The translations under genes were made by a program, and so were the position numbers. The notes under the pieces are model-generated. The model was given only the letters and a program-made list of their open reading frames with translations. It did no database searches and was not told the origin of the DNA. DNA of 64,000 nucleotides from DASUNP01 sp035249305 (lineage in GTDB: Bacteria; Acidobacteriota; Blastocatellia; UBA7656), in assembly GCA_035249305.1 (NCBI GenBank), contig DATFGQ010000033.1:45313-109312 (forward strand), read 5' to 3'. Shown here one piece after another: positions 25,652-34,695 of the stretch (the first letter of the stretch is position 1; every line of letters starts with the position of its first letter).

Positions 25652-27589
25652 ATGACCTTCATTGGCCCCCAGGTGAGGAGATTACCAATTGCTCTCGCAT
25701 TAGTTAACCTTTTGTTCGTTTTATGCCCGGCAGTTGTCGCATATGGGCAAGCAGCCGGCAATGAGAAACCGAGAATTACCGGCGTGCAAATCCTCAACTT
25801 CAGTTCAAAGGATAAGACGGCCAACTTAACAATAGAGATCATAGGCGAGAAGATCGGCGGCGCGACAGCCGTCTCCTTCAACACGCTGGGCGGTCAAAGC
25901 ATAACGGCCAAGATCGAATCAACCGCAGAAAACAGAGTAGTCGTCTCGGCTACGGCTCCGGTCCCGACGGAGATCAATAGAATTATACTGACGGTTGGCG
26001 GGAAAGCTGTAGAAGCGGAAGACTTCAAGCTGAGTATCGCAGAAGAGAAAAAACAGCCACAGGCAGTCCAGGAGATTGAGATAAAGTTCGAACAGTTCAA
26101 AAGTCCTACCTACCCGAATCATTTCACGTTAATGGTTACCAGGCAGGACGGAGCAGGTAAGTTTGTTTCTGATCCGAACCAGATGCACGTGGAAATACTT
26201 CCGCCCGGCGCTTCTGACGTAAGAATCCGGTCCGGCAGCAACTCCGATCAGTTGCTCATAGATTTTCTTGCCCCAGAGAAATTCGAGGTCAAAGGGGTTG
26301 TCGTGACCGTTTACGACCGGGGCGGCCTGGATAACCGTACTATGATAGCCATCGCCAAGCCCTTTAAAGAGAAGCCCGCGAAGGCTGACCCGAATCAGCC
26401 AACCATATCCAGCACTGAAATCCTCTTCTTGCAGCGAAGCAAAGGAACCGGACGGTTGAAGATCGAAGGGAGCGGATTCGGGCAATACGCCGCGCCCCCG
26501 ATATCTGGCGACGATTTCCTGCGCAAGTGCATTCGGCGGACCAACATCACGCCGATCGAGGCCGACCCATTCTCGGTCGACTGCTCGGCTGAAAACGTAA
26601 GGTTATGGCGCGCTATGATCGATGACAGGATTAATCTGGTCGTAGTGCCGCGCAATACAGACCTTCGAGTCGGGAGGACAGAGATACTCAGCATTGACGA
26701 CAAGATGATCGACGTCTATTTCGAGTTCTCAAGCGTTGACGGATACAGCCGGCCTTTTCGACCTCTCCGCACGAGCCTGACCATCAGGAAACCGGGGCTC
26801 AAGACCGTCCAAACAATAAAGGAGGGCGGATCGATAGCAACGGTGAGCGGGCCGGAAACATATCTGGCTACAAAAGAGATAGGGCCAAAGCGCGATGACA
26901 CCCTGCAATATAGATTTCAAATTCTCGACAATGAATCGGCCAAATCGCTTTTTGGACCGGGCGTAGCGGCAAACTTCTATGTAATTCAGCTCGCCATAGT
27001 CAACACGGGGACGAAAAAGGTTGCAATCCCTCTCTCCGCCATACAGGCTGAAATAGACTGGGCGCATGGAGGCTCTGGAAGCAATAGCACTCAAGCCGGA
27101 AATGGAACTGAGTACCTCGAAGGACCTCCTACTATCTCCCCGATCCCGCTGGCGGCGGTTTCTGGATACTTCGATGCATATAATAAAGTCAAAGGCGTGA
27201 AGGCAAAATTCTTTAACTGGCTCGACGCAGTAGCTACGCTAGGCGCGGCTGTGGTTTTACAAGACAAATGGGTCGGCCCCGGCTGGAAAGACGGACACGT
27301 CGTATTCACCGGAGGGGTTATACCGGCCTTACGCAGGGGCTTAGGCGACTTGTCGAGCCAACAGTTGCAGAACCTGACCGGATTAAGTTGGGAGAGTGTT
27401 GAAGAGGTGCCGCCGTCGGGCGGGTCTGTAAATAAATTCATCTACCTGCCACGTGGCGAACAGTTATATACGATCTCCGTAGGGCTAGGCCAACCAAACG
27501 TCAGAAAGGGAATCAAGAATCTACTGGGCCTGGAAGTAACTGGCTTTGAAGTAATAGAAGCGGAACCCAAGCAAGCGACTCAACCTTGA
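25652..27589 (+). CDS. Exported protein of unknown function with IPT/TIG-like N-terminal region
   Basis: About 645 aa; ATG 25652 is preceded by GAGGAGA (an upstream in-frame TTG at 25628 is ignored). The N-terminus is basic, then hydrophobic (LALVNLLFVLCPAVVAYGQA), a Sec signal peptide. Residues about 25-110 read like an IPT/TIG Ig-type domain (ITGVQILNFSSKDKTANLTI, VVSATAPVPTEINRIILTVG), and a second similar block follows. The rest is unassigned, with a Gly/Ala segment near 530-545. It is divergent from the particle-like run and may be its surface receptor or anchor, or unrelated. Confidence 0.65.
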   Translation: MTFIGPQVRRLPIALALVNLLFVLCPAVVAYGQAAGNEKPRITGVQILNFSSKDKTANLTIEIIGEKIGGATAVSFNTLGGQSITAKIESTAENRVVVSATAPVPTEINRIILTVGGKAVEAEDFKLSIAEEKKQPQAVQEIEIKFEQFKSPTYPNHFTLMVTRQDGAGKFVSDPNQMHVEILPPGASDVRIRSGSNSDQLLIDFLAPEKFEVKGVVVTVYDRGGLDNRTMIAIAKPFKEKPAKADPNQPTISSTEILFLQRSKGTGRLKIEGSGFGQYAAPPISGDDFLRKCIRRTNITPIEADPFSVDCSAENVRLWRAMIDDRINLVVVPRNTDLRVGRTEILSIDDKMIDVYFEFSSVDGYSRPFRPLRTSLTIRKPGLKTVQTIKEGGSIATVSGPETYLATKEIGPKRDDTLQYRFQILDNESAKSLFGPGVAANFYVIQLAIVNTGTKKVAIPLSAIQAEIDWAHGGSGSNSTQAGNGTEYLEGPPTISPIPLAAVSGYFDAYNKVKGVKAKFFNWLDAVATLGAAVVLQDKWVGPGWKDGHVVFTGGVIPALRRGLGDLSSQQLQNLTGLSWESVEEVPPSGGSVNKFIYLPRGEQLYTISVGLGQPNVRKGIKNLLGLEVTGFEVIEAEPKQATQP

Positions 27590-27615
27590 TTTGAACACTC
27601 ACTCGGGAGGCAAGT

Positions 27616-27969
27616 ATGGCGATAAGCAAGAAAGCGAGCAAGTCCAAATCGGCTAAGAAAAGTTCGAAGAAGGCCGCAGGCGCTAGCAAGAAAGGTGGTA
27701 AGAAGAGAGCTGCCAAGAAAGCAGGCGCGGCAAAAAAAGGCGCGGCAAAAAAGGGCGGAGCAAGGAAAGCCTCAGCAGCTAAGAAAGCTGGCGGCGGCTT
27801 GAGCGGCGGACGCGTGGCGAGCGACATCGGATTGAGCGGTGGAACAAATAAACCTAGTAGTGGTTTATCAGGGGGCGGTTCTGGAGGCAGTGGTGGATTA
27901 AGCGGGGGAGCAACCAAACCTAATGGTGGTTTATCAGGGGGCAGCTCTTCAGGTGGCGGGCTTGCATAG
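27616..27969 (+). CDS. Histone H1-like Lys/Ala-rich protein with GLSGG-repeat tail
   Basis: 117 aa; ATG preceded by GGGAGG. Residues 1-62 are almost entirely Lys, Ala, Ser and Gly (AKKAGAAKKGAAKKGGA), as in bacterial H1-like DNA-binding proteins. Residues 63-117 switch to five GLSGG units separated by short Ser/Lys/Pro linkers. The basic half should bind DNA or other polyanions nonspecifically; the Gly/Ser half is likely disordered. Located 26 bp after the exported protein and 34 bp before the CHAT gene. Confidence 0.7.
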   Translation: MAISKKASKSKSAKKSSKKAAGASKKGGKKRAAKKAGAAKKGAAKKGGARKASAAKKAGGGLSGGRVASDIGLSGGTNKPSSGLSGGGSGGSGGLSGGATKPNGGLSGGSSSGGGLA

Positions 27970-28003
27970 AAAACATTAACAGGGCCAAACGGAGGTTCGC
28001 ACC

Positions 28004-31000
28004 ATGAACACGCTCCACATACGCCAGGACGCCCCTAAAGACGGCCACTACCCCGTCCGCCTCACTTTGAGGCGGCGCGAGCAGACGGTCTTGGAAGCCG
28101 AGGCAACCATCGAGTTCGCCCTCACCGACCAGGAGCAGGAAGACATACGCTGGTACCTCGAAGACTACCTCCAGAACGCCGACGTGGTCGAAGCAGTAAC
28201 AGTCGAGCAGGTCGAGCAGCGCATGAAGGCGCGCGGCGAAGAGCTTTACTCGAAGGTACTCGCCGCCAATGGCGACACGCAGGCCCTCTGGTTCTCGATC
28301 CGCAATGACCTGGCCGACCTCCGCGTCGAAATCACCACAGGCGTTGCCGAGGCTGCTTCGATCCCGTGGGAGTTGATGCGCGACCCGAAAATGGACTCGC
28401 CCATCTCCCTCCGGGTCAAAGCCTTCGTCCGCGTCGAGTCGAGGCCCGCCATTTCGTTCGTACCTGTCCCGCCGGCGCAGGACGGCCGCATCAGGCTCCT
28501 ATACATCGCGTGCCGCCCCAGCGGATCGCAGGATGTCGAGCTGCGCGCCGTGGCTAACCGCCTCCTGCAAGACCTCGGCCCAGACCGTGCCCGCTTCGAC
28601 ATAAACGCGCTGCGCCCGCCCACCTTCGAGCGGCTGCAAAAGGAGCTGGCCGACGCCAAGGAGGACGGCCGCCCTTATCATATCGTCCACTTCGACGGGC
28701 ACGGCATCTACACCGACTTGAGCAAGTCTAAGCTCGCCGAGTGGATGGCCACGCTGTCGGGCCTGACGCTGGGCGGGGAGGGAACGGGCAAGCACGGCTA
28801 CCTGCTGTTTGAGCACTCCGGCGAAGAGAAGATGCGCCCCGTAGATGGGCAGACGCTGGGCCAGCTTCTACACGATAATGGCGTGCCCGTGCTCGTGCTC
28901 AACGCCTGCCAATCGGCCATGCACGAATCGGCCGCCGCGCCCAAAACCGCCGGCGACGTTCACGACGAAGTGCGGGCCATCGGCTCGCTTGCGCAAGCGG
29001 TAGTGGACCAAGGCATACCGGCCGTGCTCGGCATGCGCTACAGCGTCTATGTCGTCACGGCCGCGCAATACATCGGGCAGCTCTACGCCGCGCTGGCCGG
29101 GGGCCGCGGCTTCGGGCAGGCTGCAACCGAGGGGCGCAAGCATCTGCGACTCAATCCCGAGCGATGGGTCGGCCTAAAGCCCCGGCCGCTGCAAGACTGG
29201 TTCGTGCCGGTCGTCTATGAATCCTCGCCCATGGAGCTTTGCCCCGCCGGGCCGGTGGAAGTGCTGAGCGGGCAGGCGGAGCTCGACCCGGTGCAGATGA
29301 ACCGCCAGTTGCTGCGATATGTGCCAGAGGAGGGGTTCGTGGGGCGGGACGAGACGATCCTTGCTCTGGACCGGGCGTTCGACGAGCACCGCGTAGTCCT
29401 GCTGCACGCATACGCCGGGCAGGGGAAGAGCTCTACGGCCGTGGAGTTCGCCAGGTGGTATTCGGTCACAGGCGGGCTGGGCGCGCACCCGCTGGTCTTG
29501 CTGGCATCGTTCGAGAGCCCGACGGACCTCGGGGACCTTCTCAACCAGGTCGTGCAGCCGTTTGCGCCGATGCTTGCGGCGCAGGGGATAGACTGGAGCG
29601 CGATAAACGACGCGGAAGCGCGGAGGCAGATTGTTGTCCAAATCCTGCGCCAAATCCCGGTGCTGTGGATCTGGGACAACGTCGAGCCTGTTGCGGGGTT
29701 CCCGGAAGGGGCGGAGTCGCAGTGGACGGCCGACGAGCAGAGGGAGCTGCGCGACTTCCTCCAGCAGCTAAAGCTGGACACGGCCAGCAAGGTGAAGGTG
29801 CTGCTCACGTCGCGGCGGGACGAGGAGAGGTGGCTCGGGGCCATCCCGCATCCTATTGCCATGCGTCCCATGGGGGACTCGGACGCGGCGCGGCTGGCCC
29901 TCAAGCTGGGCCAGGAGAGGGGGCTCAATCGGACTGAGGTGGCCGAGTGGCAGCCGCTGCTGGACTACTGCGCGGGCAACCCGCTGACTTTGCGGGTGCT
30001 GGTGGGGCAGGCGGTCAAGGCCGGCCTGAGAGGACGGCAGGCGATCGAAGAGTTCGTGGAAGCAATACGTAGCGGTGAGAAGCAGATCGAGGACGCAGAC
30101 GAGAGGGAGGGTCGGGACAAGTCGCTGGGGGCGTCGCTGGACTACGGGTTCCGCAACGCGTTCAAGGAGGGGGAGCTGCCGGCCATCGCGCTGCTACACC
30201 TGTTCCAGGGGATGGTGGATGTAAATGCCCTCGTCTTGATGGGCCGCGCTGGTGAACACGCCTTGCCGGAGTTGGAGGGCAGGGGCAAGGAGCAACTGAC
30301 GGGGCTGCTGGAACGTGCGAAGGAGACAGGGCTGCTCACCCAGATTGGCCCGGCCTACTTCACTATCCACCCGGCGCTGCCGTGGTTCCTGAGGCAACTG
30401 TTCGCGCGCCACTACGACGGGCAGGCTGGCCGATCCACGTCGGAGGCGGCCGTGCGGGCGTGGGTCGAGGCGGTTGGCGCATTGGGTAGCTATTACCACG
30501 AGCAGTTCCAGGAAGGTAACCGCCGAGCGATTAACTTTCTGGAGCTGGAGGAAGCCAACCTGCTGCTGGCCCGGCACCTGGCGCGCCGGAACCGGTGGTG
30601 GTCAAAGGTCATTTCCTGCATGCAAGGTTTGCATGTCCTTTACCAATATCAGGGGCGCTTGGCGGAATGGGCGAGGCTTGTGGAGGAGATCCGGCCTGAC
30701 TACTGCACCGAGGACGACGAGCCCATCCCAGGTCGTGGAGACAACTATAGTCTGGTCCTGGAATACCGTGTCCGACTGGCGAGGATGCACGATCGCGACC
30801 TGGCCAAAGCCGCCGCGCTCCAGGAGAAGCAGATTGAGTTGGATCACCAGCGCGCAGCCTCCCTCCTGGCCCTGCCTGCGGACGCGCCGCTCGACGACAA
30901 ACAGCGTAACCGGCTGCGGTCGCTCGGTGTGAGTATATTTGTGCTGGGTCAGATCCTACAAGATCAGGGCGACGCCGGATGTCTGAAACCGTATCAAGAG

Positions 31001-31669
31001 TCATTGGAAATTTACCGACGCATCGGAGACAAGGCAGCCCAGGCAGTTGATGAATACAACATCGGCCATGCTTACAAGAACCTCCCCGCCATCCGCGATC
31101 TTGATGCCGCCGAGGCGGCCTACCAGCGCAGCCTGGATTTGCGTGCACTGAACGACGCCTTGGGCCGCTCCAAGTGCATCAAGCAAATCGGCATGGTGCA
31201 TTACGAGCGGTTCCGCGAAGCCCGCAACCGCAAGGAGCCAGCGGAGACCTTGCTGCGTCACGTACAGGCGGCGGAAGCCCATTACCTTAAAGCGCTGAGG
31301 CTGTGTCTGAAGGACGCCTTAACTGACCTTGCGCCGATGCACAACCAACTCGGCATTCTCTATCAAGATGTCGGCCAACCCGACAGCGCCCGCGAGCATT
31401 ATGAGCATGCCGCGCATTATCATGAGAAGGCCGGCAACCATTTCGGCGCCGGCCAAACGCGCTACAACATGGCCGTAATGTATGCCCGGGCGTCAGAAAG
31501 GGATGGCCAGCCGTCCCAGCAGCGCGCCGGTCTGCTCCGGGCGCGGGCATATGCCGAGGCGGCCTTGCGCGACTTCCGGCAATACGAAGGCCGGGCCGCG
31601 AAAGAAGAGGCAATAGCCCAAAGCCTCATCGACCGAATCAACCAAGACCTGGCGGAACTGTCAAAATAA
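28004..31669 (+). CDS. CHAT protease / NB-ARC NTPase / TPR protein, copy 2 (complete)
   Basis: 1221 aa; ATG with GGAGG 8 nt upstream. The N-terminal roughly 150 residues are the usual pre-CHAT beta/alpha region. CHAT catalytic His233 lies in HFDGHGIY and Cys302 in LNACQSAM. NB-ARC: entry motif GFVGRDE (444-450), P-loop AGQGKSS (471-477), Walker B WIWDN (555-559), TSRR (602-605), CAGNPL. Then a winged-helix-like region and TPR-type repeats from about 920 to the end. Known STAND-CHAT proteins oligomerise on sensing a ligand through the repeat domain and switch on proteolysis. Cytoplasmic (no signal). Its near-twin at 1-3156 brackets the particle-like locus. The sequence diverges more in the C-terminal repeats than in NB-ARC, which fits different ligands. 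Confidence 0.92.
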   Translation: MNTLHIRQDAPKDGHYPVRLTLRRREQTVLEAEATIEFALTDQEQEDIRWYLEDYLQNADVVEAVTVEQVEQRMKARGEELYSKVLAANGDTQALWFSIRNDLADLRVEITTGVAEAASIPWELMRDPKMDSPISLRVKAFVRVESRPAISFVPVPPAQDGRIRLLYIACRPSGSQDVELRAVANRLLQDLGPDRARFDINALRPPTFERLQKELADAKEDGRPYHIVHFDGHGIYTDLSKSKLAEWMATLSGLTLGGEGTGKHGYLLFEHSGEEKMRPVDGQTLGQLLHDNGVPVLVLNACQSAMHESAAAPKTAGDVHDEVRAIGSLAQAVVDQGIPAVLGMRYSVYVVTAAQYIGQLYAALAGGRGFGQAATEGRKHLRLNPERWVGLKPRPLQDWFVPVVYESSPMELCPAGPVEVLSGQAELDPVQMNRQLLRYVPEEGFVGRDETILALDRAFDEHRVVLLHAYAGQGKSSTAVEFARWYSVTGGLGAHPLVLLASFESPTDLGDLLNQVVQPFAPMLAAQGIDWSAINDAEARRQIVVQILRQIPVLWIWDNVEPVAGFPEGAESQWTADEQRELRDFLQQLKLDTASKVKVLLTSRRDEERWLGAIPHPIAMRPMGDSDAARLALKLGQERGLNRTEVAEWQPLLDYCAGNPLTLRVLVGQAVKAGLRGRQAIEEFVEAIRSGEKQIEDADEREGRDKSLGASLDYGFRNAFKEGELPAIALLHLFQGMVDVNALVLMGRAGEHALPELEGRGKEQLTGLLERAKETGLLTQIGPAYFTIHPALPWFLRQLFARHYDGQAGRSTSEAAVRAWVEAVGALGSYYHEQFQEGNRRAINFLELEEANLLLARHLARRNRWWSKVISCMQGLHVLYQYQGRLAEWARLVEEIRPDYCTEDDEPIPGRGDNYSLVLEYRVRLARMHDRDLAKAAALQEKQIELDHQRAASLLALPADAPLDDKQRNRLRSLGVSIFVLGQILQDQGDAGCLKPYQESLEIYRRIGDKAAQAVDEYNIGHAYKNLPAIRDLDAAEAAYQRSLDLRALNDALGRSKCIKQIGMVHYERFREARNRKEPAETLLRHVQAAEAHYLKALRLCLKDALTDLAPMHNQLGILYQDVGQPDSAREHYEHAAHYHEKAGNHFGAGQTRYNMAVMYARASERDGQPSQQRAGLLRARAYAEAALRDFRQYEGRAAKEEAIAQSLIDRINQDLAELSK

Positions 31670-31713
31670 GCCGCGACCGCGAGCGTGGGCAGGCACCGGG
31701 ATTATTAACAAAT
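28514..31713 (+). repeat. Long direct repeat, copy 2
   Basis: Colinear partner of 1-3200, including 44 bp after the stop codon. The similarity ends at AACAAAT. Confidence 0.85.
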
Positions 31714-31867
31714 AGTTAAAGCCTCATTCACACATCGTTAATTCTCGCCTGCTAGATTCCTCTCTTGAATCACTACATCCTGTCATCCCGGTGCGCAGAG
31801 CAACAATATGTTGAGGCCGTTCTCTCTGCGCTCACCTCAGGTTTCACGCGTTTGATAAGGAGAGGAA

Positions 31868-34663
31868 ATGGTCTTGAATCTCAGACGATTCGTAGCCGCT
31901 ATCTGCATACTTGCCGCGTCATCCCTCACTCCCGCGACGGGGCTCGCCCGGCAGAACGCGCAAGCGAAGGCCGGCAAGATCGAGGGCACGGTCTATAACG
32001 TAGCCAGCGGCGAACCGCTGCTCAAGACTCGTGTAGAAGTCGTCGGCAAGGCCGTGAGCGCGGAGACGGGAGTCGACGGCGCGTACTCCATCAGCGTTGA
32101 GCCAGGGACCTACAGCGTGCGCTTCGTCCGTGACGGGTTCATCGAGCAGACCATAGATGACGTCACGGTACAGCCCGGCTCGCCCAAAGAGCTGAACGCG
32201 GTCTTATCCCCCGTCGGCTACGGCGAAAGCGTAACGGTCACGGCTGGCAACAGCGATCAGGTCGCCGCGATGATCGAAGACCGCAAGGCCGCGACAACTG
32301 TCCAGGACACTATCTCGTCCAGGGAGATTTCCAAAGACACTGCGTCGAGCGCAGCGGGCGTCATCCAGCGCGCGCCCGGCGTTTCGGTCGTTAAAGATTT
32401 CGTTTACGTTCGGGGCCTGGGCGAGCGCTACAGCAACACGTCGCTCAACGACGCCCTCCTGCCTACGACTGAGCCCGACCGCAAAGTCGTGCCGATGGAT
32501 TTGATACCGGCCAACCTGCTTCAGAATATAAAGATACTCAAGACCTTCACGCCCGATCAGCCGGGCGAGTTCTCCGGCGGGCTGGTGAGCCTTGAAACTA
32601 TAGATTTCCCCAAAGCCACATCGCTTGCCGTCTCGTTCTCGATGGGGTTCAACACGGTGACTCACGGCGAGAACTTTCTAGGTTATCAGGGCGGCGGCGC
32701 GAGAGACTTCTTCGGGTTCGGCAGGAGCGCAAGGCGTCGGCCCGACACGATCCCCGATGACAGAAGGATAGCGCCGGCAACGATAATCAACCCCAATGGC
32801 TTCACGCCCGAACAACTGGAGGCCATCGGCGAGTCATTCGAAAACATCTGGGACCCGCGCGACGACGGCACGCGCCCGGACGTGGGCTGGTCCATTTCGG
32901 GCGGCAGGAGCTTTGGCAAGTTCGGCCTTGTCGGGGCACTGAGCTTTAAGAACGAGCTGCGGAGCCTCGACGAGATCAGAAACTTTTACCAGATAGTCGA
33001 CGTGGGCGTGATAAGGCCCGGCAACCAGTATGAATACACCTCAAGCCAGATGGCCGCGCGACTCGGCGGCGCCGTGAACTTGAGTTATCAACTGACGCCC
33101 AACAACCGTTTCTTCTTCAAAAACTTTTTGACCAATCAGGCGACCGACGAGGCGCGCATATTCCAGGGCTTTAACGAAGACCGCAGGACGGACTTCTTCA
33201 ACACGCGGCTGCGCTACGCCGAAGAGCGCATCTACACGGGGCAGCTCTCAGGCAACCACGTCGTCACCTGGCTCCGCGACACGATATTCACGTGGCGCTA
33301 CACCTACTCGCGCGCCACGCTCGACGAGCCTGACCTGCGCGAGTCGCTCTACGAGCTCAACCCTTCGGCCGGCGACTTCACATACCTGAACCAGACTCAG
33401 AGCCTCTTCAGGATGTTCAATGAAATGCGCGAGAACGTGCGCGAGCCCGCGTTCGACCTGTCAAAGTTCTGGTACTTCGGCTCTGTATCGCTTAATACAA
33501 AGATGGGCGCCAGCTACGTCAACCGCGACCGCGTCTTCGACTCGCGCCGTTTCCGCTTCACGCCTCGCGGCCTCGCCGGTTTAGACCTGACCCAACGGCC
33601 CGAACAACTGCTCGTGCCCGAGAACATCGAAGGCGACCGCGGCTTTGAGATCCGTGAAGAGACGCGGCCTACGGATCATTACGACGCGCTACAGAATATC
33701 TCGGCGTGCTACCTGATGGCCGACATCACGCTCAAGAAGTGGCGTTTCATCGGCGGCGCAAGGGTCGAGAAGTCCGAACAGCGCGTGACCACGTTCGAGC
33801 CGTTCAACCCAATCTCTGCGCCGGTCTTAGCGGAACTGAGTGACACGGACGTGCTACCGAGCCTAGGCGTAGCTTACGCGGTGAAGAACGGGTCGATGAG
33901 CTTGCGCTTCGGCTTCAGCCGCACGGTCGCGCGCCCGCAGTTCCGCGAGCTCGCGCCTTTCGAGTTCACAGACGTCACGGGCGGCCGCGCCACAGTCGGC
34001 AACCCCGAGCTTGTGCGGACCTTGATAACCAACTACGACCTCAGATGGGAGTGGTTCTTCGCGCCGACGCAGTTGATCGCCGTGAGCGCGTTTCATAAAG
34101 ATCTTAAGGACCCTATCGAGAATGTCGTCGAAGCGACGGCTGCATTGAGGACGACTTTCCGCAACGTGAACAAGGCTCGCAACACCGGCGTGGAGATCGA
34201 GACGCGCAAGAACCTCGGCGAATTCTGGGGCCGCTTCCGTGGGCTCTCGCTCAACGCGAATTACACCTACGTCAGGTCGCGCGTCGACATAGGGGAAGAG
34301 AACCGGCTGGTGTTGACCAACATCAAGCGCCCGCTCGTGGGGCAGGCCGAAAACATCGTCAACCTGATACTCGATTACGAGATTCCGCGCTTCGACGCGG
34401 AGGCGCGCGCGCTGTACAACTTCACGGGCGAGCGCATATCGGACGTAGGCGCATTCGGGCTGCCGGACATCCTTGAGCACCATTACCCGAACCTCGACTT
34501 GCTGTTTGCGAAGCGGTTCGGCGGCGAGCGGAAATGGCGCGCGGAGTTTACCGTCGAGAACGTGCTCAACCGGCGTGTGGATTTCAGGCAGGCGGACCAG
34601 GCCTTTCAAGTCTACCGTCCGGGCAGGACGATCGGCTTCGGAGTCTCTTACACAATCTTTTGA
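31868..34663 (+). CDS. TonB-dependent receptor with carboxypeptidase-regulatory-like N-terminus
   Basis: 931 aa; ATG preceded by AAGGAGAGG. Signal peptide at 1-27. A CarboxypepD_reg-like domain (about 36-115, GTVYNVASGEPLLKTRVEV) precedes the plug (AAGVIQRAPGVSVVKDFVYV, RGLGERYSNTSLND) and the beta barrel, which ends in Phe. Such proteins import large substrates across the outer membrane using TonB energy. The plug text resembles the receptor type paired with a beta-helix partner, and that partner follows 32 bp downstream. Substrate unknown. Confidence 0.92.
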   Translation: MVLNLRRFVAAICILAASSLTPATGLARQNAQAKAGKIEGTVYNVASGEPLLKTRVEVVGKAVSAETGVDGAYSISVEPGTYSVRFVRDGFIEQTIDDVTVQPGSPKELNAVLSPVGYGESVTVTAGNSDQVAAMIEDRKAATTVQDTISSREISKDTASSAAGVIQRAPGVSVVKDFVYVRGLGERYSNTSLNDALLPTTEPDRKVVPMDLIPANLLQNIKILKTFTPDQPGEFSGGLVSLETIDFPKATSLAVSFSMGFNTVTHGENFLGYQGGGARDFFGFGRSARRRPDTIPDDRRIAPATIINPNGFTPEQLEAIGESFENIWDPRDDGTRPDVGWSISGGRSFGKFGLVGALSFKNELRSLDEIRNFYQIVDVGVIRPGNQYEYTSSQMAARLGGAVNLSYQLTPNNRFFFKNFLTNQATDEARIFQGFNEDRRTDFFNTRLRYAEERIYTGQLSGNHVVTWLRDTIFTWRYTYSRATLDEPDLRESLYELNPSAGDFTYLNQTQSLFRMFNEMRENVREPAFDLSKFWYFGSVSLNTKMGASYVNRDRVFDSRRFRFTPRGLAGLDLTQRPEQLLVPENIEGDRGFEIREETRPTDHYDALQNISACYLMADITLKKWRFIGGARVEKSEQRVTTFEPFNPISAPVLAELSDTDVLPSLGVAYAVKNGSMSLRFGFSRTVARPQFRELAPFEFTDVTGGRATVGNPELVRTLITNYDLRWEWFFAPTQLIAVSAFHKDLKDPIENVVEATAALRTTFRNVNKARNTGVEIETRKNLGEFWGRFRGLSLNANYTYVRSRVDIGEENRLVLTNIKRPLVGQAENIVNLILDYEIPRFDAEARALYNFTGERISDVGAFGLPDILEHHYPNLDLLFAKRFGGERKWRAEFTVENVLNRRVDFRQADQAFQVYRPGRTIGFGVSYTIF

Positions 34664-34695
34664 TCCAAAAGATTTTCTCAAGGAGGAGAAGGTTA

